64,000 bases of DNA from Tetrapisispora phaffii CBS 4417. Its lineage: Eukaryota; Ascomycota; Saccharomycetes; Saccharomycetales; Saccharomycetaceae. The notes below the pieces were generated by a model. It was not told the origin of the DNA. It did no database searches and worked only from the letters and a program-made list of their open reading frames with translations. Shown here piece after piece: positions 10,868 to 20,615 of the stretch; the stretch's first letter is position 1, and every line of letters begins with the position of its first letter. The DNA lies in NCBI RefSeq assembly GCF_000236905.1, contig NC_016522.1, forward strand, positions 992,001 through 1,056,000. Reading direction: 5' to 3'. A program made the position numbers and the translations under genes.

Positions 10868-12637
10868 ATGGTTAGCTATAGACAATTTCGAAGTAACTTT
10901 AAATATTTTTTATTTATATTTATATTTCGATTATTTAATGCATGCATAACACATACATATTTCCAAGCAGATGAATTCTGGCAATCTTTAGAACCTGCTC
11001 ATTTAAGAGCTTTTGGGTATGGTCATCTCACATGGGAATGGAAATTTGGTTTAAGGAGTTACGCTTTCCCTCTTTTCTTTGAGATTGGTTATCGATTATG
11101 CTCATTATTGACTGTAGTAATAACCAAGCTGATAGACTGTCTGATTAGCATCAATTTAGGGTCATCTTTGATTGTTGGTTTAAATATATTTGATATGTCT
11201 AAGCCATTGGAGGATCAGATTGAATATTTCTTGGTTTTATATATACCCAAGTTGATCATGGTTGTCTTAGCGACTATAGGTGAATTTTACACCATAATAT
11301 TATCTAGAAAGCTATATTTGCTAACTCTAGATAAGCAAAAAGATATGAAAGGACAGGGTGCGTATAATGTAATGAATATAACACTTATCTTTACATTATC
11401 TAATTTTTTCAATTGTTTTGCCATCACAAGAACATTTATAAATTCATTTGAAATGGTACTAACATCCGTGGCGTTGTATTACTGGGATTGGACTCAAGGT
11501 AAATTAATTAATTCAAGATCTTATTCATTTTCTCTATTTGTGGCAATATTTACTTGCTTGCAGAGGCCTAGCAATGGCATTATCTGGATCGTCTTAGGTG
11601 TTTGTCTATTAATCAACCTAATCAGTCAAAAAAGATACCAGGCAATCGTTGACCTGGGATTAAAAATAGCTACCGTGTTTTTTGTTGCCTTTGCGTTGAA
11701 TACAATGATAGATTATTACTTCTATAGAGAGTTGAGATTTCCAATCTTTAGATTCATTCAGTTCAATTTCACAAGTCCTCTATCTACATTTTATGGGATA
11801 TCTCCTTGGCATTTCCATATATTCCAAAGTGTTCCAATAGTATTAGGCTATTCGATTCCATTTTTCACCTTTGGCATGGCATCTAAATTAACAATATCAT
11901 CACAATCTTATGTACAAGATCCATTCAGCGTGATTAAATTTACTTCGATAATAAATTTATTAGCATACTCATGTTTATTGCATAAAGAATTTAGGTTTAT
12001 CTACGCTCTCCAACCTATGTTTACGATTATATCAGTATTTGGATACTTAAAATTTCTGGAAACGTTCAAAATGTCACAAACTAAATTATTCCGGTTATTA
12101 AAATACGTCGTTCCTGCTGTTGTCATTTTACTGTCATTTACTATTTGTAAATATCATGAAGCTGGAAGTATTGATGTCATGAAATTCTTACACAATGAAG
12201 CAAGACTAGAGAGTGTCGGTTTCATAATGCCATGCCATTCCACACCTTGGCAGTCGTATTTACACCGAAATGATATTAAAGATTTATGGGCAATTACATG
12301 TGAGCCCCCATTGCACCTCTTAGTAGAGACAAATGCTTCTACTAAGTTAGAGAGTTATATGGATGAGAGCGATATACTCTATGATAATATACTTGCCTTT
12401 TTCAAAGAGAATTTCTCAAATAGTATTTTCAGTGAACCGATCACTAGGTCTGTCAAAGGTGAATATAACCATGAATGGCCTGATATTTTAGTAGTATTTG
12501 AGCATTTAGATGACATATTTTTGAAGAATTATTTACATGGGTCGGAATATAAAGAGTACAAACGGTTCTTCAACACACTGTCCCATTGGGACCATCGTAG
12601 AGAAGGGGATATAATAGTTTATAAAAGAAATGCATAA
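10868..12637 (+). CDS. GPI10: GPI alpha-1,2-mannosyltransferase (Gpi10/PIG-B)
   Basis: ER membrane mannosyltransferase of family GT22 that adds the third mannose to the GPI precursor. The 589-residue protein compares with 616 in S. cerevisiae. The first luminal loop carries the family signature around TYFQADEFWQSLEPAHLRAFGYGHLTWEW. The HKEFRF motif lies at about residues 372-377. Many hydrophobic segments fit a polytopic ER protein. The C-terminal part has the conserved MPCHSTPWQSYLHR segment. It converges with MSS2, with only 56 bp between the stops. Confidence 0.95.
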   Translation: MVSYRQFRSNFKYFLFIFIFRLFNACITHTYFQADEFWQSLEPAHLRAFGYGHLTWEWKFGLRSYAFPLFFEIGYRLCSLLTVVITKLIDCLISINLGSSLIVGLNIFDMSKPLEDQIEYFLVLYIPKLIMVVLATIGEFYTIILSRKLYLLTLDKQKDMKGQGAYNVMNITLIFTLSNFFNCFAITRTFINSFEMVLTSVALYYWDWTQGKLINSRSYSFSLFVAIFTCLQRPSNGIIWIVLGVCLLINLISQKRYQAIVDLGLKIATVFFVAFALNTMIDYYFYRELRFPIFRFIQFNFTSPLSTFYGISPWHFHIFQSVPIVLGYSIPFFTFGMASKLTISSQSYVQDPFSVIKFTSIINLLAYSCLLHKEFRFIYALQPMFTIISVFGYLKFLETFKMSQTKLFRLLKYVVPAVVILLSFTICKYHEAGSIDVMKFLHNEARLESVGFIMPCHSTPWQSYLHRNDIKDLWAITCEPPLHLLVETNASTKLESYMDESDILYDNILAFFKENFSNSIFSEPITRSVKGEYNHEWPDILVVFEHLDDIFLKNYLHGSEYKEYKRFFNTLSHWDHRREGDIIVYKRNA

Positions 12638-12693
12638 ATAGATTTAAGTTAAATACAAGATAATGACATATAATTAGCAAATACAATTTGAGA

Positions 12694-13833
12694 TTAAACA
12701 CTCCAACGATCAGATGTGTTGTCCTTGGCCGGAGTTTGGCTTTTGGAGTGGCCTGAGGAAATTGAATTTTTAGTCGCTAGCTTAGTGTCCAGAGTGGAAA
12801 CTATATCTTTACGTTGTGAGATGAACTTTTCTACTAATTGTTTCGTGGTGTCAGATGTTTTTGATAATTGATTTAATGCATTTAGACATTTCTTTGCCGA
12901 AGACCATTCCTTCAATTTAACATTGCAGTCAAAGAATCCAAAATAGCTCTCCAAGTCGTTTAATTCAACACCTAATCTAAACCACTCATATGCTTTATCA
13001 ATATCATCAAAATATTTCATCTCTAAGTATCCGAGAGATTTAAATGCTTCTTTGAAGCCTTGGGTAGCACTAACCTCCAGATAACTACGTGCTCTTAAGG
13101 GATTAGTATCAATATAAATTTGTGAAAGATAATAATATGAGAATACAGCATTCTCTAACCTTGAGTATTTTATGGACTTCCTGAAATACTCTTCTGCTTT
13201 ATGTATGTCTGGTTTGCGTAAGTGAATTCGTCCTAGATAGCCATATACTTCACCAGCCAACGCAGTATTGTCTTGCATTTTAATAAACTTCATATAATTC
13301 TTCTCTGCTAGTTTATCATCACCTGCTTTCATTAGAAGATCACCAGTTAGTTTTATCGTGAGTGGATGTGAATTTTCATACAGATTTTTTACAAGCTTGT
13401 TTGCATATTCAACATCTACAACATCATTATTTTCTGGGTTCTTTAAAGTATCAAAGGAAATAATAGCGATTGCATCTTCATTTCCCATGTCAACTGCTTT
13501 ATCTAATAACGCATTTTCTAATGCTAATAGGTTTTTATTAGCAGATTTTGTGTCTTTTCTTATCCTTTCAAGAACTTTCTTCATTAGCATGTAATCATTT
13601 GAAGAAATCCCTTTAGAACTTTTAGCATCGAGCTCTCGAGGAGATTCATCATCCATATGCTCATAATTCCATTTATAAACAGGTAACAGTTTCGAATACG
13701 TGTGTTTGCTATCTAATTCAAATAATATGCTCTTAATTGTCTTTGCCTTGGGAAATACATGGTCGAAGGATGGTCTTGTGGTTCTAGATACTCGCGAATA
13801 GAGTCTTATTATGCTATTTACAGTTCTGGACAT
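12694..13833 (-). CDS. MSS2: Mitochondrial Cox2 export factor Mss2 (TPR protein)
   Basis: Matrix-side, inner-membrane-associated protein needed to insert the Cox2 C-terminus during cytochrome oxidase assembly. The first ATG (13833) gives 379 residues (S. cerevisiae about 351); the frame continues four codons upstream to a GTG, which I do not use. The N-terminus is basic and Ser/Arg-rich with no acidic residue for over 20 positions, as expected for a presequence. The middle holds TPR/Sel1-like helical pairs, for example DKLAEKNYMKFIKM, VYGYLGRIHLRKPDIHKAEE and SYYYLSQIYIDTNPL. The assignment also rests on position: MSS2 (YDL107W) lies next to KIN28 (YDL108W) in S. cerevisiae. Confidence 0.85.
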   Translation of the reverse strand: MSRTVNSIIRLYSRVSRTTRPSFDHVFPKAKTIKSILFELDSKHTYSKLLPVYKWNYEHMDDESPRELDAKSSKGISSNDYMLMKKVLERIRKDTKSANKNLLALENALLDKAVDMGNEDAIAIISFDTLKNPENNDVVDVEYANKLVKNLYENSHPLTIKLTGDLLMKAGDDKLAEKNYMKFIKMQDNTALAGEVYGYLGRIHLRKPDIHKAEEYFRKSIKYSRLENAVFSYYYLSQIYIDTNPLRARSYLEVSATQGFKEAFKSLGYLEMKYFDDIDKAYEWFRLGVELNDLESYFGFFDCNVKLKEWSSAKKCLNALNQLSKTSDTTKQLVEKFISQRKDIVSTLDTKLATKNSISSGHSKSQTPAKDNTSDRWSV

Positions 13834-14189
13834 TGCATAGATCACTAGATTGATATACCTGGAAAATTACTCACAAACATACAGATTTTACACAATTGCA
13901 TGCTAACATGGTCTCCAATAACAAGTAAATGCAATAACTTATAATTAAAATGATATTAAATACTTAATTTTTGTTTTACATATTTCACTATAAGCAGATA
14001 ATGGGCATCGCCGGTCTTATGGTATCTTAAGGTATTGATACTTCTATAAAAGAATGAAGGTATTATTGAAATTAAATATAATTTAATAAAGAATCTTAAT
14101 GTTGATATTATTTGTATATATTATGATGCTGCTTAGAGTGTTTATTTAGGATTATTTGAACTTTTATTGTGCCGTATCTTTTGAGTGTT
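13834..14189. other. MSS2 promoter and KIN28 3' region
   Basis: 356 bp of AT-rich DNA between two minus-strand genes. Nothing specific is recognised. Confidence 0.4.
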
Positions 14190-15119
14190 CTAATCTTTAT
14201 TTAGTTTGATCGTTGATGGATCTGAGGGTGGAGGTAATTCTGTGAAATACTCACTTTGTAAGCATTGTATAGTGGTCCATCTCTTCTGTGGATTCATGGT
14301 TAACATTCCTGACATAAGATCTAATGCATTTTCACTTGCCGCTATGAACCTCTTTCTTAGCTCATCCCTCGATGGCGGTGGATATGTTTGTAATTGTGTG
14401 TATGTTGAGAATTTTGAAACACCAGGCCAATCTTTGTCGGTTGGGGTTCCTAGGGCTCTGAACGTGACGTCGATCTGGTCAACATCGTTTTGACCTGGTA
14501 AGTATGGGATACGTAACATCAGTTCAGCAAAAATGATCCCTAAAGACCATACATCAACAGCAGATGTGTAATGTTTTGCACCTAACAATAATTCAGGTGC
14601 CCTATACCAACGAGTGACAACATTACTTGTCAGTACATCGTAAGGAGCTGGTATTGCCCTTGCCAAACCAAAATCTGCAACTTTGATCTGACCGTCAGGC
14701 GATATCAATAAATTATTAGGTTTCAAATCTCTGTGAAGTATGAAATTTCTATGACAATGATAGACACCTCTTAACGTCATTAGCATCCAGGATTTGATAT
14801 CGGCAGGTGTAAACAGTATATTTTGATCTTTAATGACAACTTCTAAATCTGTTGGTAAATATTCTAGAACCAGATTTAAATTGTTGTAAGCCATAAAAAT
14901 ATCAACTAACTCAATAACATTGATATGGTTGATCTCTTGTAAATATTTCACTTCCCTAATAGCTGACATATCCAAACCGTCCTTGAACTCGGAGGTCTTG
15001 ATCTCTTTAATAGCAATCTTCCTCCCAGTGGACTGTTTTGTGCCTAAATATACAACAGCATATGTACCTTCACCAACCTTCTTCTCTTTGGTATATTCAC
15101 TAACAATTTTATCAGACAT
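14190..15119 (-). CDS. KIN28: Cyclin-dependent kinase of TFIIH (CDK7 homologue)
   Basis: Kinase of the TFIIK module (with cyclin Ccl1 and Tfb3) that phosphorylates Ser5/Ser7 of the RNA polymerase II CTD. The 309-residue protein matches S. cerevisiae Kin28 (306) almost throughout. Visible elements are the GEGTYAVV glycine loop (16-23), catalytic Lys38, the cyclin-binding helix DMSAIREVKYL, HRDLKPNN with catalytic Asp131, DFG at 149-151, and the T-loop LTSNVVTRWYRAPE with Thr164 equivalent to Thr162. The S. cerevisiae gene has an intron near its 5' end; here the frame runs from the ATG straight into the conserved EYTKEKKVGEG with no splice sites. Divergent from MRF1. Confidence 0.97.
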   Translation of the reverse strand: MSDKIVSEYTKEKKVGEGTYAVVYLGTKQSTGRKIAIKEIKTSEFKDGLDMSAIREVKYLQEINHINVIELVDIFMAYNNLNLVLEYLPTDLEVVIKDQNILFTPADIKSWMLMTLRGVYHCHRNFILHRDLKPNNLLISPDGQIKVADFGLARAIPAPYDVLTSNVVTRWYRAPELLLGAKHYTSAVDVWSLGIIFAELMLRIPYLPGQNDVDQIDVTFRALGTPTDKDWPGVSKFSTYTQLQTYPPPSRDELRKRFIAASENALDLMSGMLTMNPQKRWTTIQCLQSEYFTELPPPSDPSTIKLNKD

Positions 15120-15487
15120 AGTAGAACTTCTCGATCAGTTCGTTATTCTTCTTCTTCTCAAATAGTAACTGCAAAAGTACACATGCACTTGACTTAAAGC
15201 AACTAATATTAGTCACTAATCGGATGTATGTGGATAAATTGATTGTCTGTATCCAACTTACACTTATATTTCTTCCATTATTTAACTGAATTATTCACTT
15301 TCAAAGCAACTGTTTTCATTTTATTATGAGAAGGTTCATTAAAAATCTGAAATTTTAGATACGCAATCTTTGATGAAGGATAATTAAATAAGGATTTTTG
15401 TTATTTATCAAGGTATATAATACAAGATTTGGTATTACAGATGTCATTGGATCAGATTAGGTAGGTTTACTATTTTCTATCTGTTTG
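15120..15487. promoter_or_regulatory. Divergent KIN28-MRF1 promoter region
   Basis: 368 bp between two divergent starts. AT-rich with several short T-runs. No specific site is called. Confidence 0.45.
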
Positions 15488-16738
15488 ATGTTTTTTTCAA
15501 ATGGGCTGGTAATGAGAAGATTTGGCAAATTGAGTGGTACTTTAACTAGAGGAATCACATTGCAAAATGTCACTGTAGGGTCGTTTCGAAGATGGCATAG
15601 TATAGCTGCTGAAGCAAAGTTTAAAGAATTAAATCCATCCATAGTACAGAAGGCCAAGCAGCATTGTCTGGATATGAAAGCCATGGAAACAGAGATGTAT
15701 AACGGGGTTGTTTTTGACGATAACAGACAGAAACTCTTTGCTAGAATATCTTCGATCTCTGACTCCTATCAAAAGTATAACGATAATCTAGAACTTTATA
15801 AAGGTTTGCTAGATATGATGAAGACCGATTTGTCATTAAAAGAGGATGCGGAAAAGGAATTGGAGGAGCTCCTTCCTGAATTGAACGCTTCATCCAATGT
15901 TTTACTACAAAAATTACTCCCACCTCATGAATTTGCTGATAAGCCATGCATTGTTGAATTGAGACCGGGTGTGGGAGGTATTGAGGCAATGATTTTTGCA
16001 CAAGATCTCCTGAATATGTATATAGGTTTTTGCAATGCGAACAAATGGAAGCATCATATTATAACAAAGAATGAAAATGAAAGTGGCAATGGAATAGTCG
16101 ATGCAATTCTAAGTATCGACGAACCTGGTTCATATGACATAATAAGGATGGAGGTCGGTGTACATCGTGTTCAAAGAATTCCAGCAACTGAGACGAAAGG
16201 AAGAGTGCACACATCCACAGCTGCGGTTGTTGTTTTACCTAAATTATCTGATGGAAGTGAAAAAGAATCCGCTGACTATGAAAGGACGTTCAAGCCAGAT
16301 GACATTCGAATTGATGTTATGAGAGCAAGAGGTAAAGGTGGCCAGCATGTCAACACTACAGATTCTGCAGTAAGATTGACACATTTCCCTTCTGGTATTG
16401 TGGTATCCATGCAAGATGAAAGATCACAGCATAAGAACAAAGCAAAAGCATTTACAATCTTGAGAGCTAAATTGGCCGAAAGAGAAAGATTAGAGAAAGA
16501 AGCAAATGAAAGAAATATACGTAAAGACCAAGTAACAACAATAGATAGATCAGACAAGATTAGAACATATAACTACCCACAAAATAGAGTTACTGACCAT
16601 AGAAATGGGCTTACATTATATGCTTTAGACGCTGTAATAACCGGTGAAAGACTGAGCGAAGTAATAGAAGCCCAAACTAGACATGATGCTGATTTAAGAG
16701 CGAATCAACTATTGAATGAACCTATTTCCACTGAGTAG
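15488..16738 (+). CDS. MRF1: Mitochondrial peptide chain release factor 1
   Basis: Class I release factor that ends translation at UAA/UAG on mitochondrial ribosomes. The ATG at 15488 gives 416 residues (S. cerevisiae 413). The basic N-terminus (about residues 1-36, rich in Arg, Gly and Thr) fits a mitochondrial presequence. The codon-recognition tripeptide is P232-A233-T234 in VQRIPATETKGRVHTS. The peptidyl-hydrolysis GGQ lies at 284-286 in RGKGGQHVNTTDSAVRLTH, followed by the conserved SMQDERSQHKNKAKAF. All catalytic elements are intact. Confidence 0.97.
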   Translation: MFFSNGLVMRRFGKLSGTLTRGITLQNVTVGSFRRWHSIAAEAKFKELNPSIVQKAKQHCLDMKAMETEMYNGVVFDDNRQKLFARISSISDSYQKYNDNLELYKGLLDMMKTDLSLKEDAEKELEELLPELNASSNVLLQKLLPPHEFADKPCIVELRPGVGGIEAMIFAQDLLNMYIGFCNANKWKHHIITKNENESGNGIVDAILSIDEPGSYDIIRMEVGVHRVQRIPATETKGRVHTSTAAVVVLPKLSDGSEKESADYERTFKPDDIRIDVMRARGKGGQHVNTTDSAVRLTHFPSGIVVSMQDERSQHKNKAKAFTILRAKLAERERLEKEANERNIRKDQVTTIDRSDKIRTYNYPQNRVTDHRNGLTLYALDAVITGERLSEVIEAQTRHDADLRANQLLNEPISTE

Positions 16739-17186
16739 CATACATGGAGACTGTATCATTGTAATAGATAATATTTGTACATAATTCCGCATATAACTGT
16801 AAATAGATGGCCCAAGAAGCGTAATAATAAAAATATTTTACATTGAACTAACCATCACTAATTACCATTATTAAAATACGACTCCACTCTTGGAAGCAAA
16901 AGGATCCAATTTAGTAAGAAGTATTCACCATTTTAATCATCTTACTCTTTAAGGTTCGTTTCTTGCTTGCGCTAAGCTCATCGGGATGTAGCTACTAATC
17001 AACGAAAAGTCTTCCTCAAACTTACTTTGATCAACAATTGAAGTTAAAAGAGTCAATAAGTAAATGGAGAGGTTTGTTTGTATCATCGTTTTGTTATATC
17101 ACTAACTCACTAAGTTTATAAGATATATTGAATCACAGTGAAGTCTGTGATGTTAAATTTCATGGTCTGAGCAAACAATCGTTAAG
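16739..17186. other. MRF1 3' and ROG1 promoter region
   Basis: 448 bp between tandem plus-strand genes. AT-rich; no gene and no motif I can assign with confidence. Confidence 0.4.
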
Positions 17187-19304
17187 ATGCCAGAAGTTAA
17201 GAATGACAGTGATGTGTTGTATTATAATACATCTCAAGTTAAAGTTGGTGAAATAGAAAGATACATAATTACGTTTAATTTATATGAGGGAGATGTTATA
17301 CCTGAAGATATATCATTAGAATCATTATGGGTGGAAGTAAAGAATACTGAAGGGTTATCTTATAGAGCGGCATATCTGATAGGTCCTTTCACTCTGTATT
17401 GTGATGTGAAAACATCTAATTATCATCATTCTCAAAAGATTATTTCATCTCTTGATGAACCTAAGTACGAGCCAAATTTACAACCACAGCAAACTTTCAA
17501 AGCAGAATTATCACTGCATGAGATTAAACGGCAATATGTATGGATTGTTGATATCGTTAGTCAAATTATTTTTACGTCGACTACACAAACTGGGTTTGAA
17601 ATCTCAATAAAGAGACCACTGTGTCTAGTAGGTGGTGAAGTTGTTCCCTTATCGGCGGATAGTTTTAATGTTAATAGGTTGAATACATTGGATATTTGGA
17701 ACCTTCCATTACAGATATATACAAAGCAAGAAAAGAAGCATTTAGTTATTTTAACCCATGGGTTGCATTCGAACACTACTTCAGATATGTCTTACATCAT
17801 GGAACAAATCTATAAAACGCAAGTTAACTTTCCGAATGAACAAATAATAGTAAAGGGTTTTACCAAAAATGTCTGTCAAACTGAGAAAGGTGTGAAATAT
17901 TTAGGGACTAATTTAGCAAAATATATCATAGACGAATTATATGATCCTTCCGTTACTAAAATATCTTTCATTGGACATTCCCTCGGTGGTCTAATACAAT
18001 CATTTGCCATTGCATATATAGCTGTCATTTATCCATGGTTTTTCGACAAGGTACAACCAATAAATTTTATTACATTGGCATCTCCCTTACTTGGAATTGT
18101 TACAGATAACCCTAAATATATTAACCTCCTTCTATCATTTGGTGTGATAGGGAAAACAGGTCAAGATTTAAAACTTGAAAGAGATAACTCGACAACAGAA
18201 CCTAAACTAGCTAACAAATGCGATATTGATAATGACCCTCTTCTCTTTAAGTTACCAGGAGATCCATTGAACCAAGCCCTTCAACTTTTTAAAAGAAGAA
18301 CTGTCTATGCTAATGCTATTAATGATGGTTTGGTCCCACTTTACTCTTCTGCTTTACTATATCTTGATTATGAAAATGTCACAGATGAACTACGACTCGC
18401 CACAGAGTATGATGACCTTGATGATTCTGCAGAAATAGAGTCTATCCTTTCAGGCGAAGCTATGAGCAGCAACTACTACGATGAGAATCTACAGGCTTTA
18501 AAAAAAACTTTTGTGTCTCCAATTACTAAAATTCTAAATATCTGGAATCCACAGACTTATTTATCGAAAAATTCATCTAAGTTACCAAGGTTATCCATGT
18601 TTAAAAGTGCGACATCAATATTAATTCCTCCATTACCAGATAGAGAATTTATTCTTGATCCATCTACAAGATCAAAGGTGATTTTACATGATAGAATTTA
18701 CACAGAAGAGTATATTAACGAAATTGATAAAGAATTTGAGAACCCTTATTTAAACGATACTAACATGTTACTTAAAGCATTCACAATTGCAAGGGGTAAA
18801 GGTGGAGATTTTGAACAGAAATTAGAGGAAAGAATAGCAAGAATGTGGCATAAGAATCTTTCATGGAGGAAAGTTGTCGTGGCCTTAAAACCAGATGCCC
18901 ATAATAATATACTTGTTAGGCGTAGATTTGTTAATGCACATGGTTGGTTAGTAATTGACCATTTAATTGAAAATCATTTTATGGCTGAAGAGAATAATAT
19001 TGAGTTGGCTGCTTCCGATGAGACTTATAAATCCAGTATCAACAATCACATAGCATCTACTGCCAAAATATTGGATATCACTAGTAATATAGAACCCAAC
19101 AAAAAATACTCATGGTTAACAAGGAAGGAGGCTGAAAGTATTTTTGATGAGGGCCCTACTGGGATGATATCTACAGTAAGTGAGATGTTTGATTCCTTTG
19201 CTAAAACAAGTCTTTCTGGAGAAATTGACCGCAATAATAATCAAAATAAGATAGTGCCAGATAACACACTATTTGGAGATGGAAATAGTGATATGATACT
19301 GTGA
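17187..19304 (+). CDS. ROG1: Lipase/monoacylglycerol hydrolase of the Rog1 family
   Basis: Predicted serine lipase with an alpha/beta-hydrolase fold (DUF676 family); S. cerevisiae Rog1 is a monoacylglycerol lipase linked to lipid droplets. Length 705 against 685. An N-terminal beta-rich region (1-180) precedes the hydrolase domain, which opens with HLVILTHGLHSNTTSDM. The nucleophile elbow is GHSLGG at 263-268 (Ser265), followed by FITLASPLLGI. The conserved YANAINDGLVPLYSS likely supplies the catalytic Asp, and RRRFVNAHGWLVIDHLIENHF a candidate His. S. cerevisiae has a second member, YDL109C, so this gene could descend from either copy; ROG1 is chosen for its neighbour MRF1. Confidence 0.88.
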   Translation: MPEVKNDSDVLYYNTSQVKVGEIERYIITFNLYEGDVIPEDISLESLWVEVKNTEGLSYRAAYLIGPFTLYCDVKTSNYHHSQKIISSLDEPKYEPNLQPQQTFKAELSLHEIKRQYVWIVDIVSQIIFTSTTQTGFEISIKRPLCLVGGEVVPLSADSFNVNRLNTLDIWNLPLQIYTKQEKKHLVILTHGLHSNTTSDMSYIMEQIYKTQVNFPNEQIIVKGFTKNVCQTEKGVKYLGTNLAKYIIDELYDPSVTKISFIGHSLGGLIQSFAIAYIAVIYPWFFDKVQPINFITLASPLLGIVTDNPKYINLLLSFGVIGKTGQDLKLERDNSTTEPKLANKCDIDNDPLLFKLPGDPLNQALQLFKRRTVYANAINDGLVPLYSSALLYLDYENVTDELRLATEYDDLDDSAEIESILSGEAMSSNYYDENLQALKKTFVSPITKILNIWNPQTYLSKNSSKLPRLSMFKSATSILIPPLPDREFILDPSTRSKVILHDRIYTEEYINEIDKEFENPYLNDTNMLLKAFTIARGKGGDFEQKLEERIARMWHKNLSWRKVVVALKPDAHNNILVRRRFVNAHGWLVIDHLIENHFMAEENNIELAASDETYKSSINNHIASTAKILDITSNIEPNKKYSWLTRKEAESIFDEGPTGMISTVSEMFDSFAKTSLSGEIDRNNNQNKIVPDNTLFGDGNSDMIL

Positions 19305-19836
19305 AGATTCTACACTTCCATGGCAAAGAATATACAAGACACTTATGTATAAACCAAATACTTCAGCCTATTAGCAAGTAAGTTTCTCAATACTCACTTT
19401 TTTTTTGCTTGCCATACATTTTGCATAATGAAACTAATATAATATAGTTATATGTATATCAATTTGAATACTAAATAATGAATTGACTTCGATTATATAT
19501 TAGCTACTTTAAGGCATCGTAATTGTTTTCTTAACTATATGGTTGTCTATCCATAAGCATGGACTATGTTCGACTTTAGTATGTTCATTGCGAAATGTGC
19601 CCTTAAACATCTTGATTTTACGATTTATAATGCTTCTAAGGGGAACTTAAAAGTTAATTATAACTTTTATTGATAAGACAATACAGTTAAGTATATATAA
19701 GTATATATTGGAAGGGTGTATGATTACCATGGATGCGTATGCAATTAAAGACAATATAAGGTAATTCAACGAATTCATTTGGTTTTATTCATTGAGTATA
19801 TTCAAATCAATACAGCTTTCAAATTGTCAATTAAAG
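19305..19836. other. ROG1 3' and TMA17 promoter region
   Basis: 532 bp between tandem plus-strand genes. A TATA-like element (TATATATAA, 19692-19700) lies about 140 bp upstream of the TMA17 ATG. I did not find a GGTGGCAAA (Rpn4) element. TIP20, expected near ROG1 in the ancestral order, is absent. Confidence 0.45.
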
Positions 19837-20310
19837 ATGTCTGGTGCTAGTGGTATGAGAGGTGCAATAAAGATAGAAGACTTTAAAGTGGCGATAAGAA
19901 CAATGTCAGATGGTGAAATAGAACAGATAAAAAGAGAGGTTTTGAACAGTTTGAGACATTTAGAATCTTCTACGAAGAGATTGAATAAATATATCATCCA
20001 TTTGAAGGGAGAAAGTAACGATGCAAACATAGATGAGTATAATGATATTGTAGACGCTGAAGAGTTTAATAATATTGATCAAAGTGATTTAGAACTGTTT
20101 GAGGAATCTGTCAGAGAAAACGGCACAATTTTGGACAATTATAATCAAAGAATCGACATCATTAATGATGAACAGATCTATAGAAAATCAGGGAAGAAAG
20201 TTAGTGATAGTTCAATTCAGTTAGAAAATCGTAAGAAAGGTTTATCGACTGATATAGATATGGATAATTCAGATGTTGATATAGTTGCTCCCAATAGCAT
20301 GTATCTTTAA
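19837..20310 (+). CDS. TMA17: Proteasome assembly chaperone Tma17/Adc17
   Basis: Stress-inducible chaperone that helps pair Rpt3 and Rpt6 in the proteasome base. The ATG at 19837 gives 157 residues (S. cerevisiae 150). The frame is open 15 codons further upstream to a TTG, but the S. cerevisiae protein aligns from this ATG. Matching blocks are IKIEDFKVAI..MSDGEIEQIKREVLNSL, the short coiled segment with RLNKYI..LKGE, DQSDLELFEESVRENGTILDNYNQRID, and the tail DIDMDNSDVDIVAPNSMYL. The last block is close to the S. cerevisiae C-terminus VDMDNSNVDVVTPNS. Largely helical and acidic. Confidence 0.9.
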   Translation: MSGASGMRGAIKIEDFKVAIRTMSDGEIEQIKREVLNSLRHLESSTKRLNKYIIHLKGESNDANIDEYNDIVDAEEFNNIDQSDLELFEESVRENGTILDNYNQRIDIINDEQIYRKSGKKVSDSSIQLENRKKGLSTDIDMDNSDVDIVAPNSMYL

Positions 20311-20615
20311 GCATCATTAATATGACTTGGTAACAGGTTTTTCTTCAAAAAAATATTTGATTATATATATCGAAATAATTGTTGCTATATAACTATATCT
20401 AATGAATTAATGAAATAATTTTTATTATTGCCCATATATCTACATCTATTTAAGAAATATATCATAATTGCGTAGTACAAATGATTAGAAAGTAGAGGCA
20501 TGCAGTGTACTTTTACATTGTAACAGTTACACATTCAATAGAAGTATTGAATGCACATTAAAGTGAAATAAATACATTTGAAATAAAACAAATAAATATT
20601 AATTTGTAGGTTAAA
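20311..20615. other. Convergent TMA17-RRN9 intergenic region
   Basis: 305 bp between two 3' ends. It contains GTAAC-A-GTTAC (about 20520-20530) and a 9-bp inverted repeat (20532-20553), either of which could aid termination for both genes. The junction joins the YDL/YGL block to the YMR/YML block, so it is a rearrangement point relative to S. cerevisiae. Confidence 0.5.
20532..20553. repeat. 9-bp perfect inverted repeat, 4-nt loop
   Basis: CATTCAATA, loop GAAG, TATTGAATG. It lies between two converging stop codons, so the RNA of either gene could form this stem. A role in 3'-end formation is inferred only. Confidence 0.6.
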
